Below are positions 17,878 through 27,091 of a stretch of DNA of 64,000 nucleotides, piece after piece. Source of the stretch: Martinezella lusitana (lineage in GTDB: Bacteria > Pseudomonadota > Alphaproteobacteria > Rhizobiales > Rhizobiaceae); the NCBI RefSeq assembly GCF_014207095.1, contig NZ_JACHBG010000003.1, positions 248,001 to 312,000 of the forward strand, in the 5' to 3' direction. The notes beneath the pieces were generated by a model. That model worked only from the letters and a program-made list of their open reading frames with translations, was not told the DNA's origin and searched no databases. The translations under genes were made by a program, and so were the position numbers. Each line of letters begins with the position of its first letter. Within the stretch, counting starts at the first letter, position 1.

Positions 17878-19437
17878 TCAGATCCGGCGGTATTCGATGT
17901 TGCGGGCCAGCCAGCATCCGAGCGTCAGACCGGACACCTCACCGGAGGAACCGCGCCTGATCTGCACGGTCCAGTCGCCCGGCGGGGCTGCGTCCATGGA
18001 ACGGCGCGTCGTGATGACCCAGAGATCATCCGCCAGCGGATACATGCGCTCCACCGGCCCCTGGCCGAGCATGCCTTCGAAGCCGACATAGGCTGCGCCA
18101 TCCCGCGCTTCGATTTCCAGCTTCGCGCCAATCTCGTCCGAAACATAGGAGCCGGCAATTCCGGCCCCATCGGCCCATTCCACCGGCGCAACCGGCTTTG
18201 CCTCGACGGAGAGATTTTCTCCCGGCCGCTCCATAAGCAGACGTTCTCCATCGCGCCGCAGCACTATGTCACGTGCGCGCAGAACCCCATCCGCCACGGG
18301 CGTACACAGGCTGGGGGCCGTCGCGTAGTTGAGCCGCACGCCATCCTTTTGCTCTTCGGTGCGAAGATAAAGCCCTTGCGCATCGTCCAGCCAGAGGCCG
18401 GACCAGCCCTCGGCCGGAACGGCATCCTCGCCGATACGGCAGCCAAGAGCAGCTTCCATCAACGACCAGGCTGCTCGCATGGCGCTCGCTTCGTGATTGA
18501 AGATGACCACAATCGACAGCCGCTCGGAGGCAATATGCATTCGATAGGAGCAGAAGCCGCGCAGGCCGCCGCCATGGGACGTTATGTCATAGCCGGCAAG
18601 CGGCTCGCGGCGAATTCCATAGCCATAGGAGGCAGGCTTGCCGTCGGCGAAGCAAACGGGAACGCTGATCCGATTATAGAGGCTTTTCGGGTCATTACGA
18701 GTCGCGTCGATGTGGCGCTCCCAAGCCAGCATGTCGTCAAGCGAAGCCGAGATGCCAGCATCTCCGAACCAGAAGATACCGCTCTTGGCGGGCAGGAAGC
18801 CAACGGTATCATTGCCCTCAAAGCCGATGACGCCATCCAGCCTCTCGCGGGTATCGGGCGCAAGGACCGCACCGGTCATGCCAGCCGGCCCGAAGATACG
18901 CTCGCGCAACAATTCGCCGAAATCCCGACCGCTCGCGCGGCGGATCAGCTCTGCCAGAAGGCGGAAATTTCCGTTGCTGTAGGAGTAGGCCATGCCCGGC
19001 GCGAAATGTCCCGATCGTGCCTGCGAGAGCAGACGCAAGCCGTCCTCCTCGGTGAACACGGCTTCAGGCACAGCCCCCTGCAGAACCGTCAGAGCCCAAT
19101 AATCGCGCAGGCCGGACTGGTTGTGGCAGAGATCGGCCACCCTCGGCAACGGACCTTGGAAATTCGGCAGAAGCTCCGGCAGCAGCGGATCGAGCGCCTC
19201 CGGACCGTCGAACATATCCAGCAGCAATGCGCAGGTCATATGTTTCGAGATCGAGCAAATCGGCAGGCGGCTTGCCGTGGTCATCGGCAGGCGGCGCTCC
19301 ATATCGGCAAATCCCCAGGCGCGGCGGGCAATCACTTCGCCGTCCTTCACCACGCCGACAACACCGGCCGGGCCGCGATAACGATCCGGCAGCACGTTCA
19401 GCGCATGTTCCAGCGCCTTATGATTAATTCCGCTCAT
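17878..19437 (-). CDS. dap: D-aminopeptidase, serine hydrolase of the beta-lactamase/DAP family
   Basis: The 519-residue protein closely matches the layout of the D-stereospecific aminopeptidase DAP of Ochrobactrum (about 520 residues). A penicillin-recognising catalytic domain carries S62-x-x-K65 (SISK), the YSN triad and the HGG motif near residue 290. Two C-terminal beta-barrel domains (about 335-519) follow. DAP removes N-terminal D-amino acids from peptides. There is no signal peptide, so it should act in the cytoplasm on imported peptides. It is the last gene of the lysA-dpp-YkuD series, three bases after the YkuD gene. Which D-amino acid it releases cannot be told; D-Ala from cell-wall peptides would fit the context. 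Confidence 0.85.
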   Translation of the reverse strand: MSGINHKALEHALNVLPDRYRGPAGVVGVVKDGEVIARRAWGFADMERRLPMTTASRLPICSISKHMTCALLLDMFDGPEALDPLLPELLPNFQGPLPRVADLCHNQSGLRDYWALTVLQGAVPEAVFTEEDGLRLLSQARSGHFAPGMAYSYSNGNFRLLAELIRRASGRDFGELLRERIFGPAGMTGAVLAPDTRERLDGVIGFEGNDTVGFLPAKSGIFWFGDAGISASLDDMLAWERHIDATRNDPKSLYNRISVPVCFADGKPASYGYGIRREPLAGYDITSHGGGLRGFCSYRMHIASERLSIVVIFNHEASAMRAAWSLMEAALGCRIGEDAVPAEGWSGLWLDDAQGLYLRTEEQKDGVRLNYATAPSLCTPVADGVLRARDIVLRRDGERLLMERPGENLSVEAKPVAPVEWADGAGIAGSYVSDEIGAKLEIEARDGAAYVGFEGMLGQGPVERMYPLADDLWVITTRRSMDAAPPGDWTVQIRRGSSGEVSGLTLGCWLARNIEYRRI

Positions 19438-19440
19438 CTC

Positions 19441-19950
19441 TTATCCCTGAAAGCAGAGCCGCGTGCCGGGCTCGGCCATGGCCAGAAACTCCTGAAGATG
19501 CTCAAGCGTCAGCGCGGCGCAGCCGGCAGTCGGGCCATAACCATCGCTGGCGACATGCAGAAAGATGGCGCTTCCGCCACCGGGGATCACCGGATCGTCG
19601 TTCTGGCCGAGCACCACGACGATGTCGTAGAGATCATCCTTACGCCACATCTCCTCATGGCTGGCGGCAAAGGGCAGGCGCACCGGGCGATTGTAGTCGG
19701 GATGGTCGGCGGCATCGCACCAGCCGTCCTGCGGATCGATAATGGCGGTTTCGAACACAGAGACTGGAGCCGCCTTAAGCTTGTCGGCGCGGTAGAGCAC
19801 CCGACGGATCGGCCAGCAGCCGATCGGACTCACATTATCGCCCTCGGTCTTTTCGGCACGGATACCGCTCTTGCCCACCGCTGCACGCCAGACCTTATCG
19901 CCATAGCTCGCCTGCCAGCCTTCGCCGGCGCGTTTCACGATCAGATCCAA
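19441..19950 (-). CDS. YkuD-domain protein without signal peptide (L,D-transpeptidase/L,D-carboxypeptidase family)
   Basis: YkuD-fold protein of 169 residues from a TTG start at 19950, chosen because AAGGAGG lies five bases before it and starts just after the ATPase stop. The catalytic part shows IFLHVA (His132) and GYGPTAGCAAL, with Cys144 as nucleophile; the usual SHGC is TAGC here. There is no signal peptide or membrane helix. Secreted YkuD enzymes make 3-3 cross-links, but cytoplasmic ones such as ElsL of Acinetobacter act as L,D-carboxypeptidases in peptidoglycan recycling. Its position inside a peptide-import operon with a D-aminopeptidase and DAP decarboxylase favours the recycling role (inference). 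Confidence 0.75.
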   Translation of the reverse strand: MDLIVKRAGEGWQASYGDKVWRAAVGKSGIRAEKTEGDNVSPIGCWPIRRVLYRADKLKAAPVSVFETAIIDPQDGWCDAADHPDYNRPVRLPFAASHEEMWRKDDLYDIVVVLGQNDDPVIPGGGSAIFLHVASDGYGPTAGCAALTLEHLQEFLAMAEPGTRLCFQG

Positions 19951-19961
19951 GTCCACCTCCT

Positions 19962-20936
19962 TCAACCCTCTAACGGAAAATGACAGGCGACCATCCGGCC
20001 GTCCCGCTGCTGTGGGGCAGGGTCTTCTACCCGACAAATATCCTTGGCAAAAGGACAGCGTGTGTGAAAACGGCAGCCCGATGGCAGATTCATCGGGCTC
20101 GGAATTTCGCCCTTCAACACGAGCTTTTCCCGGCCGCGCTGACGCGGGTCGGCAAGTGGCACCGCCGAGATCAGGAACATCGTATAGGGATGCAGCGGCT
20201 TGGCGAAGATTTCTTCCGTCCGTCCAACCTCCACCAGACGGCCGAGGAACATCACACCCACGCGATCTGCAAATTGCCGAACGACGCTCAAGTCATGTGT
20301 GATAAAGAAGTAGGTCAGACCCAACTCTTCCTGAAGATCCGAGAGCAAGTTCAGCACCTGCGCCTGGATCGAAACATCGAGCGCGGAAACGGACTCGTCG
20401 CAAACCACGAAATCCGGGCCGTTGGCAAGGGCACGGGCAATGCCGATGCGCTGACGCTGCCCGCCGGAAAACTGGTGCGGATAGTTGCGCAGATATTGCC
20501 GCCGCAGCCCCACCATGTCGAGAAGCTCGGCGCAGCGCTCACGGATCGCCTCTGAGGAACCATAGCCATGGGTGCGCAGCGGCTCGCTCAGGATTTCCTC
20601 GATGCGCATGCGCGGATTGAGCGAGGCGTAGGGGTCCTGGAACACGATCTGCAGCTTCTTGCGCAGGCTGCGCATGCCGCTCTCGTTCAGCTCGGTCAGT
20701 TCCTGACCGCGATAGCGGATCGTGCCGGACGTTGCCTCCAGCAGGCGCAGCATCACTCGACCGAGGGTGCTCTTGCCGCAGCCGGATTCGCCGACGAGCG
20801 CGAAGGTCTCCCGCTCGTAAATGTCGAGAGAGACGCCGTCGACGGCACGCACCATGCGAGCGCCGCTGCCGAAAAATCCACCGCCCACCGGATAGTGCTT
20901 ATTGAGATCACGGGCTGAAAGTACGATGTCGTTCAC
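19962..20936 (-). CDS. Dipeptide/oligopeptide ABC transporter ATP-binding protein, DppF-like
   Basis: ATPase of 324 residues from a GTG start at 20936 (AAGGAG ahead of it; GTGA overlap with the preceding gene). Walker A is GESGCGKST, the Q-loop is in VFQDPYASLNP, the signature FSGGQRQR, and Walker B is FVVCDESVSALD, with Ser in place of Pro as often seen in DppF. The C-terminal oligo_HPY-type segment has CRFHTRCPFA, and the end is Cys/His-containing. An open frame runs to 21269, but that part overlaps the DppD-like gene and has no family match. It works as a heterodimer with the DppD-like ATPase. Confidence 0.87.
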   Translation of the reverse strand: MNDIVLSARDLNKHYPVGGGFFGSGARMVRAVDGVSLDIYERETFALVGESGCGKSTLGRVMLRLLEATSGTIRYRGQELTELNESGMRSLRKKLQIVFQDPYASLNPRMRIEEILSEPLRTHGYGSSEAIRERCAELLDMVGLRRQYLRNYPHQFSGGQRQRIGIARALANGPDFVVCDESVSALDVSIQAQVLNLLSDLQEELGLTYFFITHDLSVVRQFADRVGVMFLGRLVEVGRTEEIFAKPLHPYTMFLISAVPLADPRQRGREKLVLKGEIPSPMNLPSGCRFHTRCPFAKDICRVEDPAPQQRDGRMVACHFPLEG

Positions 20937-21946
20937 GATGCCGCTCCTTGCCCGCTCGTTTCCTGTTGCGCATGTAGCCAACAGCGCGCGACGTGCCCCT
21001 GCCCAAGGTCTGCAAGATTGGGCGGTTGCTGACAGATCGGCATTGCGTCGCCGCAGCGCGGGCCGAAACGACAGCCGGGCGGCAACTTGGCGAGATTGGG
21101 CACCATGCCCGGAATGCTGGGCATCCGTTTGGAGATCCGCGCGGCACCTGCCTTGGGGATCGATGCCAGAAGTCCGCGCGTATAGGGATGGGACGGGCGC
21201 TCGAAGAGGTCGAATACATCGGCCTGCTCGACAATCTGGCCGGCATACATGACATTCACCTCGTCGCACATTTCGGCAATGATGCCGAGGTCATGCGTGA
21301 TCATAATGATCGCCGTGCCGACACGGTCGCGCAGGTCCAGCATCAGCTTCAGGATCTGCGACTGCGTCGTCACATCGAGCGCTGTCGTCGGCTCGTCGGC
21401 GATCAGCAGCTTTGGCTCGCAAATCAGCCCCATGGCGATCATGGCGCGCTGGCGCAGTCCTCCCGAAAGCTCGTGCGGATAGGCATCCAGTCGCGCCTTC
21501 GGCTCGGGGATGCCTACCAGTTCGAACATCTCCAGCACGCGGTCGCGGATCTCCTTGCGCTTAAGCCCATGATGGATCGCCAACGGCTCGCCGACCTGAT
21601 CCCAGATCTTGCGCACCGGATTGAGTGACGTCATCGGCTCCTGAAACACCATGGAAATCTCGCTGCCGCGAACGCGGCGCATTCCATCCGGCGTCAACGT
21701 CGCGAGGTCGGTGCCGTCGAGCATGATGCTCTTCGCACTGACCTGACCCTGCGGCTTGGGCACAAGCCCCATGAGAGACAGCGCGGTCATGCTCTTGCCG
21801 GAGCCGGACTCGCCCACCAGCCCGACGATGCGTCCACGTCCCACATCGAAGGAAATGTCGTCGAGCACGCGGACGTTGCCGCGATCGCCGCGGAATTCGG
21901 TGCGCAATTCGCGCACGCTGAGTACTGTATCGGATGCGGATGCCAT
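20933..21946 (-). CDS. Dipeptide/oligopeptide ABC transporter ATP-binding protein, DppD-like
   Basis: ATPase of 337 residues. Walker A is GESGSGKSM, the Q-loop VFQEPMTSLNP, the signature LSGGLRQR, Walker [13 protein letters not shown], and the H-loop is in MITHDLG. The C-terminal segment PPGCRFGPRC is the oligopeptide-class Cys motif. The gene follows the DppC-like permease by four bases and overlaps the DppF-like gene by four. It is one of two ATPases driving the peptide importer of this cluster. Its substrate class (peptides, possibly D-residue or DAP-containing) is inferred from the neighbours only. Confidence 0.88.
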   Translation of the reverse strand: MASASDTVLSVRELRTEFRGDRGNVRVLDDISFDVGRGRIVGLVGESGSGKSMTALSLMGLVPKPQGQVSAKSIMLDGTDLATLTPDGMRRVRGSEISMVFQEPMTSLNPVRKIWDQVGEPLAIHHGLKRKEIRDRVLEMFELVGIPEPKARLDAYPHELSGGLRQRAMIAMGLICEPKLLIADEPTTALDVTTQSQILKLMLDLRDRVGTAIIMITHDLGIIAEMCDEVNVMYAGQIVEQADVFDLFERPSHPYTRGLLASIPKAGAARISKRMPSIPGMVPNLAKLPPGCRFGPRCGDAMPICQQPPNLADLGQGHVARCWLHAQQETSGQGAAS

Positions 21947-21950
21947 CGGT

Positions 21951-22847
21951 TCAGTCCTTCATGGAGGGATCGAGCGCATCGCGCAGCCCGTCGCCGATAA
22001 AGTTGAAGGCAAGCACCGTAAGCAGAATCGCTACGCCAGGAGAAATCGCCACAAGCGGCGCCTGAAACAGATATTCCTTGCCCTTGGCGACCAGCAGACC
22101 CCAGCTTGCCTCCGGTGGCTGCACACCGACGCCAAGGAAGCTCAGGCTCGATTCCCACATGATCGCTTCCGGGATCGAGAGCGAAAACAACACGATCAAA
22201 GTCGGGATCACATTCGGAAAAATGTGGCGGAACATGATGGTCGCCCGGCCGGTGCCGCCCGCCCGCGCCGCTTCGATAAATTCCTTCTGCTTCAAAGCCA
22301 GCGTCTGCGCACGCACTACGCGCGCCACGCCGGCCCAGCCGACCAGCGCGAGGGCAAGGAAGATGTTGAGCAGGTTCGCGCCCATTGTATACATCACCAC
22401 CATGGCGAGGAGCAGCGAGGGAAAGGCGATCATCATGTCGGCGAGCCGCATAACGATGAAATCCGTGCGATTGCCGAAATAGCCGCTGAGGATGCCGAGA
22501 ACGGTGCCGATCGTCAGCGAGATCAGGCTCGGTACGATACCGACTATCAGCGAGATGCGCGCGCCATAAAGAATGCGCGTCAGAACATCCCGGCCGAAAT
22601 TGTCGGTTCCGAGCCAATAGGTCGTGGAAGCCGGTAGCAATTGCTCGTTCAGTGCCACGCGATAGGGATCGTGAGGACTGATCCATGGAGCGAAGATTGT
22701 CAAAAGAACCAGCAGCAGAACGAAGACGAGTCCCGCCATAGCCATGCGGTTCTTGCGGAAAGCGCGCAAGCTATCGCCCACAAGGCTCGCTTCCTCGATG
22801 ATTTCGGGAGCGTTCTCCCCAGTGATGACTTCGGCAGGGAGGCTCAT
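21951..22847 (-). CDS. Dipeptide ABC transporter permease, DppC-like
   Basis: Permease of 298 residues. A cytoplasmic N-terminal extension holds the OppC_N-type helix (SLRAFRKNRMAMAGL). The GTDNFGRDVLTRILYGAR motif typical of DppC/OppC comes next, then six helices with the EAA loop AARAGGTGRATIMFRHIFPN. It ends with DGLRDALDP, also typical. It forms the channel with the DppB-like subunit, whose gene overlaps it by one base. Complete by length. Confidence 0.9.
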   Translation of the reverse strand: MSLPAEVITGENAPEIIEEASLVGDSLRAFRKNRMAMAGLVFVLLLVLLTIFAPWISPHDPYRVALNEQLLPASTTYWLGTDNFGRDVLTRILYGARISLIVGIVPSLISLTIGTVLGILSGYFGNRTDFIVMRLADMMIAFPSLLLAMVVMYTMGANLLNIFLALALVGWAGVARVVRAQTLALKQKEFIEAARAGGTGRATIMFRHIFPNVIPTLIVLFSLSIPEAIMWESSLSFLGVGVQPPEASWGLLVAKGKEYLFQAPLVAISPGVAILLTVLAFNFIGDGLRDALDPSMKD

Positions 22848-23782
22848 CAGGCGTCCTTCTTCATCTCGGAGCGAATACGGGGATCCAGGACGGAATAGAG
22901 AATGTCGGCGATCAGATTTCCAAGGATCACCAAAGCGGTGGCAAAAAGCACCGAACCTTGCAGCAGCGGCATGTCGCGCGACTGGATCGCATTGACCGAG
23001 ATGCGGCCGACCCCGGGGATGCCGAAGATCGCTTCGGTGATGACCGCGCCGGACAGAAGCGTCGCCACCTGGATAGCCATGATGGTCACCACGGGGATCA
23101 AAGCATTCTTCAGTGCATGGCGCGAGATGACCCGAAGTTCTCGCAGGCCCTTTGCGCGGGCGGTGCGGATATAATCATGGCGCATGACTTCCAGAAGGCT
23201 CGACCGGGTGAGACGGGCGATGACGCCGGCCGAGCTCCAACCCAGAACGATGGCCGGCAGGATCAGATATTTCCAGCCGTAGAAGCCTGAAACCGGCAGC
23301 CATTTGAGTTTCAGCGCGAAAATATACTGCAGAAGCAGTGCCGACCAGAAGATCGGCATCGATACGCCAAGCAGCGAAAACCCCATGAAGAAGTGATCGA
23401 GCAGACTGTCGCGCCGCACCGCTGACAGAATACCAGCCGGAATGCCGATGATCCACGAAACGACGGCGGCACAACCAGCCAGCAGCAACGTCGCCGGAAA
23501 TGCGGTCAGGATCAGGGTCGTGACGCTACGATTGAGCTTGATCGACGTGCCGAGATCCCCGTGCAGCGCATCCCAGAGAAAACGCAGATAGCGGGTAAGC
23601 AGAGGATCATCGAGATGCATCTGCGCACGAATACGCGCGATGACATCAGCACTGGCGTGCTCCTTCATCATCAGTGCCACCGGATCGCCCGGCACCACGT
23701 TCAGCATGACGAAAAGAATGGCAGTGATCCCGATGAGCACCGGAATCGAAACGAGAATGCGTCGGATCGCAAACATCAGCAT
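22847..23782 (-). CDS. Dipeptide ABC transporter permease, DppB-like
   Basis: Permease of 311 residues with the family N-terminus (FAIRRILVSIPVLIGIT), the VPGDPV motif, six helices and the DYIRTARAKGL EAA-type loop. The FGIPGVGRI segment near the C-terminus is also characteristic. A second ATG (MFAIRR) lies two codons inside and could be the true start. The gene is separated from the binding-protein gene by 158 bases with a large inverted repeat, but otherwise belongs to the same minus-strand unit. Confidence 0.9.
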   Translation of the reverse strand: MLMFAIRRILVSIPVLIGITAILFVMLNVVPGDPVALMMKEHASADVIARIRAQMHLDDPLLTRYLRFLWDALHGDLGTSIKLNRSVTTLILTAFPATLLLAGCAAVVSWIIGIPAGILSAVRRDSLLDHFFMGFSLLGVSMPIFWSALLLQYIFALKLKWLPVSGFYGWKYLILPAIVLGWSSAGVIARLTRSSLLEVMRHDYIRTARAKGLRELRVISRHALKNALIPVVTIMAIQVATLLSGAVITEAIFGIPGVGRISVNAIQSRDMPLLQGSVLFATALVILGNLIADILYSVLDPRIRSEMKKDA

Positions 23783-23940
23783 CGGGGAAGTGTTCTTTCA
23801 GCGGCGCCCGCGCGAAAGGGCGAATGGACGGTAGCGAGGGACGCGAGCGTAGCCGCACGCGCCCCACCGCATAGTCCCGCGGCCCGAGATCTTTCCAGGC
23901 ATGGAACTATGCGGCCGGCATGGCGTGTCGGGGCCTGGTC
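23783..23940 (-). promoter_or_regulatory. Spacer with large inverted repeat between dppA-like and dppB-like genes
   Basis: CCGCATAGT (23867-23875) is the exact inverse of ACTATGCGG (23906-23914); allowing one bulged base, the stem extends by CC/GG. The rest of the spacer is GC-rich with short repeated GCG and GGCATGG blocks, reminiscent of the mosaic intergenic repeats of rhizobia. It lies directly after the binding-protein stop, where an mRNA-protecting structure would raise the binding-protein level over that of the permeases. Confidence 0.5.
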
Positions 23941-25524
23941 TTATTCGACCTCGACCTTGTAGTAGCTCATATCGCTCCAACCGTTCCACGGAACGACGAA
24001 GTTCTTCACGCGCTTCTGCACGACGAAGCTGTGGTCGAGGCTGAACAGCGGCACCCAGGCGGCGTCCTTGCCGACGATTTGCGCGGTCAGATCCTGATAG
24101 AGCTTGCAGCGGGCTGCCGGGTCCGTCAGGCTGCGCGCCTTCTCGACCGATGCGAACACTTCCGGATCATTGTTGTTGTAGGCGCGGACCTTGCTGCCGC
24201 TCTCCGAGAAGAACGTGTAGAAGAAGTTGTCCGGATCGTTGAAATCGGCCGACCAGACCTGGGTATAGGCGTCCGAATCCCCCACCTTGCGAGCGGCCAG
24301 CCAGGCAGCCTCGTCGGTCGTGACGATATTGGCCTTAAAGCCTGCCTCCGCCACCTGCGCCTGGATGATCTGGTTCATGTCGGACCATTTGGGCGACCAG
24401 CTCGATACCTGTTGCAGGTTCACGTCCACGCCATTCGGATAGCCGGCCTCGGCGAGCAGTTCCTTCGCCTTGGCTGGGTTGTGCTCGATCGGCGTGGCGG
24501 CCGCATAACAGGTCAGGCCACGCGGCATGACGCCGTCTTCCAGCTTGCCCTTGCCGTAGAAATTCTTGTCGAGGATGGCCTGCCGGTCGATCGACATCTG
24601 GAAGGCGCGGCGGACGCGCGGATCGTCGAACGGCTTCTTTTTCTGATTGATGTTATAGTAGTAAAGTCCGACGCGCGGCCCGGAGCGGATCAGCGACTTC
24701 CACTGGTCGCTTCCGTAGAAATAAGGCGTCTGTGTCGGAGCGTAGTCGAGATCGAACACATCAATTTCATCGGATTCGAACAGCATCCGCAGCGTCTCGG
24801 AATCGGAAACAACGCGGATGAGTAGCTTGTCGAGCTTCGGCCGACCACGGAAATAGTTGTCGTTGGCCTCAAGCGTCTGGCTGTCGTTCAGCGTATAATC
24901 GCGCAGAATGAAGGGGCCGGTGCCGTTGGTGGTTTCCGGCGTCAGACCGAACTTGTCGCCTGCGGCCTCGGTGAAGGCGCGGTTGTAGATCGAAGCCTGC
25001 GGACTTGCGAGCAGTGCAAGAAAGGCGGCGTAAGGCTGGCTAAGCTGGATCTGGACGGTGTATTTATCCACCGCCTTCAAGCCCGAAACGCTATTGGCCT
25101 TGCCGTCGAGCCGGTCCTTCGAACCTGCAACGAAGGTGAGGATATCCGTGCCGAGCGCCTTGGTTGCCGGGTTGAGCATCCGATCGAAGGTATAGACCAC
25201 ATCGTCGGCGGTCAGTTCGGCGCCATTGTGAAACTTCACACCCTGACGCAGATGGAAAGTGTAGGTCAGGCCGTCGCTGGAAATCTCCCATTTCTCGGCA
25301 AGGCCAGGCATCAGGGCGGATTCGCCGGGCTTGGTGGTTTCAGCTTCGATAAGGCGGTCGAAGATGTTGAGCGGAAGCGTGTAGTCATCCGACGTCATCT
25401 GGCCGTCAGCGGTCTTCGGATCTTCCGTGTAGGACACGCGCAACATGTTCTCTGCCAGAACTGGTGAGAACAGGGTAAGGCCGACCAGACCGGTCGCCAG
25501 CAGCAATTTCATTTTTGTATTCAC
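23941..25524 (-). CDS. Dipeptide ABC transporter substrate-binding protein, DppA-like
   Basis: Family 5 binding protein of 527 residues. A Sec signal peptide (MNTKMKLLLATGLVGLTLF, cut near VLAEN) leads to the mature domain. That domain has the SBP_bac_5 marks: the LAEKWEISSDGLTYTFHLR segment, then GVKFHNGAELTADDVVYTFDR, and a long ligand-binding region. The pair of arginines and acidic residues that fix peptide termini cannot be judged without alignment. It captures the substrate in the periplasm for the DppBCDF-like importer. lysA lies 120 bases upstream in the same direction, so one operon beginning with lysA is likely. Confidence 0.88.
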   Translation of the reverse strand: MNTKMKLLLATGLVGLTLFSPVLAENMLRVSYTEDPKTADGQMTSDDYTLPLNIFDRLIEAETTKPGESALMPGLAEKWEISSDGLTYTFHLRQGVKFHNGAELTADDVVYTFDRMLNPATKALGTDILTFVAGSKDRLDGKANSVSGLKAVDKYTVQIQLSQPYAAFLALLASPQASIYNRAFTEAAGDKFGLTPETTNGTGPFILRDYTLNDSQTLEANDNYFRGRPKLDKLLIRVVSDSETLRMLFESDEIDVFDLDYAPTQTPYFYGSDQWKSLIRSGPRVGLYYYNINQKKKPFDDPRVRRAFQMSIDRQAILDKNFYGKGKLEDGVMPRGLTCYAAATPIEHNPAKAKELLAEAGYPNGVDVNLQQVSSWSPKWSDMNQIIQAQVAEAGFKANIVTTDEAAWLAARKVGDSDAYTQVWSADFNDPDNFFYTFFSESGSKVRAYNNNDPEVFASVEKARSLTDPAARCKLYQDLTAQIVGKDAAWVPLFSLDHSFVVQKRVKNFVVPWNGWSDMSYYKVEVE

Positions 25525-25644
25525 ATTTCACCTCTTGGCGGTTTTTCGGTTTCCCGGCAGCGGCCGCGAACACGGCCTCTGCACCAGCGACTTGATTTCT
25601 GTCTCGCGGGGCCTGTCGCACAATCCCACGATTAATACTACCAT

Positions 25645-26985
25645 TCAGCCGGCGGAATTTTCACCAGCCAGCCATGATCCGGCCTGTTCGAGTTCCAGCG
25701 CATCGGCAATGTTCGTCCTGCGCCGAATGACGCGGAATTGCGCGCCGTTGACCAAGACTTCGGGAACGAGATCGCGTGAATTGTAGGTCGACGACATCGC
25801 GGCGCCATAGGCCCCCGCATTGTCGAAAACAACGAGATCGCCGGCGACGATTGTGCCCAACCCATGATATCTTCCGAAATCGTCCGAACTTTCGCAGATG
25901 GGACCGACGATCCGGCAGACATCGTCGCTTTCGACTAAGCGCGGCGCCTCCACCGTCAACAGAGGATGCTGCGCACCATAAAGAGCCGGGCGCATGAGAT
26001 CGTTCATGGCCGCGTCGATCACGGCAATCGGTACACCGGCGCTTTCCTTCAGATAGAGGACTTCGCTGACCAGGATGCCAGTGCGCCCCGCCAGCCAGCG
26101 GCCCGGCTCCACATTCAGCGCACAGCCAAGGTCGCCGACTGTCTCCGCGATGATCGAGGCATATTCCACAAGGTCGGGGCCGGCCTGCGCGTCGTCGCCA
26201 ATCCCCAGTCCGCCACCCAGATCCAGTCTCTCGACGGCAAGCCCTGCTACACGCAACTGCCGCACAAGATCGGCCAGCGCCGCCCAAGCGTCGCGGAAGG
26301 GAGAGAGATCGAGGATCTGCGAGCCGATATGCACGGCAAGGCCAACCATGTTCAACTCGGGCCGCATAGAGGCTTCCGCGTAAATGGCCGGAACCTCGCC
26401 AATGGCAATGCCGAACTTGCTGTCCTTCTTTGCCGTCGTGATTTTGGCATGGGTGCGCGCGTCCACATCCGGATTGACGCGTAGAGCAACCGGCGCGCGG
26501 ATGCCCGTTTCGCGGGCCACCTCTGCTACGATTTCCAGCTCGGCCGAGCTCTCGACATTGAGTTGATGCAGACCGGCCTCCAGGGCGGCGCAGATCTCGG
26601 CCCGCGTCTTGCCGACGCCAGAAAAGATGATGCGTTCCGGCGGCGTTCCCGCAGCCAGCGCTCGTGCCATTTCCCCGCCCGAAACGATATCCATGCCGGC
26701 GCCGAGGCGCGCGAGTTCCGCCAGCACATGGATGTTGCTGCTGGCTTTGACGGCAAAGCAGATAGAAACATTCGAAGCCGCGATAGCCGTTTTCAAATTC
26801 ACGTAATTCTGCCGCAACGCGCCCGCGGAATAACAATAGAAGGGCGTGCCGACGGCACCGGCGATGCGGTCGAGCGACACGTCCTCTGCGTGCAGCCGGC
26901 CGTCGCCTCCGCGAGCAAGCCAGCGGCTCGGCGTTTCGGTCTTGCTTGTTTGGGAAGGGGCAATCGTGTCTGTCATGATGTGCAT
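25645..26985 (-). CDS. lysA: Diaminopimelate decarboxylase
   Basis: The 446-residue protein is a fold-III PLP decarboxylase. Lys80 lies in CFAVKASSN (Schiff base), followed by IVSGGEMARAL, a substrate loop HIGSQ, and the phosphate-binding GGGLG and EPGR motifs. CESSD near residue 354 carries the catalytic Cys of the partner subunit. It converts meso-diaminopimelate to L-lysine in the cytoplasm. A second ATG lies three codons inside. The gene is divergent from an E. coli-type lysR and heads a peptide-import series, unlike the usual housekeeping lysA context next to lptM or argH. It may therefore be a second copy for using imported DAP (inference). Confidence 0.9.
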   Translation of the reverse strand: MHIMTDTIAPSQTSKTETPSRWLARGGDGRLHAEDVSLDRIAGAVGTPFYCYSAGALRQNYVNLKTAIAASNVSICFAVKASSNIHVLAELARLGAGMDIVSGGEMARALAAGTPPERIIFSGVGKTRAEICAALEAGLHQLNVESSAELEIVAEVARETGIRAPVALRVNPDVDARTHAKITTAKKDSKFGIAIGEVPAIYAEASMRPELNMVGLAVHIGSQILDLSPFRDAWAALADLVRQLRVAGLAVERLDLGGGLGIGDDAQAGPDLVEYASIIAETVGDLGCALNVEPGRWLAGRTGILVSEVLYLKESAGVPIAVIDAAMNDLMRPALYGAQHPLLTVEAPRLVESDDVCRIVGPICESSDDFGRYHGLGTIVAGDLVVFDNAGAYGAAMSSTYNSRDLVPEVLVNGAQFRVIRRRTNIADALELEQAGSWLAGENSAG

Positions 26986-27091
26986 TCAAAGTTGCGGTTA
27001 CGGGAAGATTTCAGATTGCGACATGATTATGAAATGCTTCTTCTGCCATTTTTATTCATTTTCGATATAAGGCGGCTAAGGAGGATCTGAT
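26986..27091. promoter_or_regulatory. lysA-lysR divergent promoter and operator region
   Basis: The 106-base gap between the divergent genes is AT-rich toward lysR. It contains ATTTCA (27008-27013) and its inverse TGAAAT (27030-27035), 16 bases apart, which could be a LysR binding dyad serving both promoters. E. coli LysR activates lysA and represses itself from the equivalent gap. Confidence 0.45.

Noticed and set aside
18349..19983. A 544-codon plus-strand open frame
   Set aside because: It is antisense to the D-aminopeptidase and YkuD genes and has shadow-like composition.
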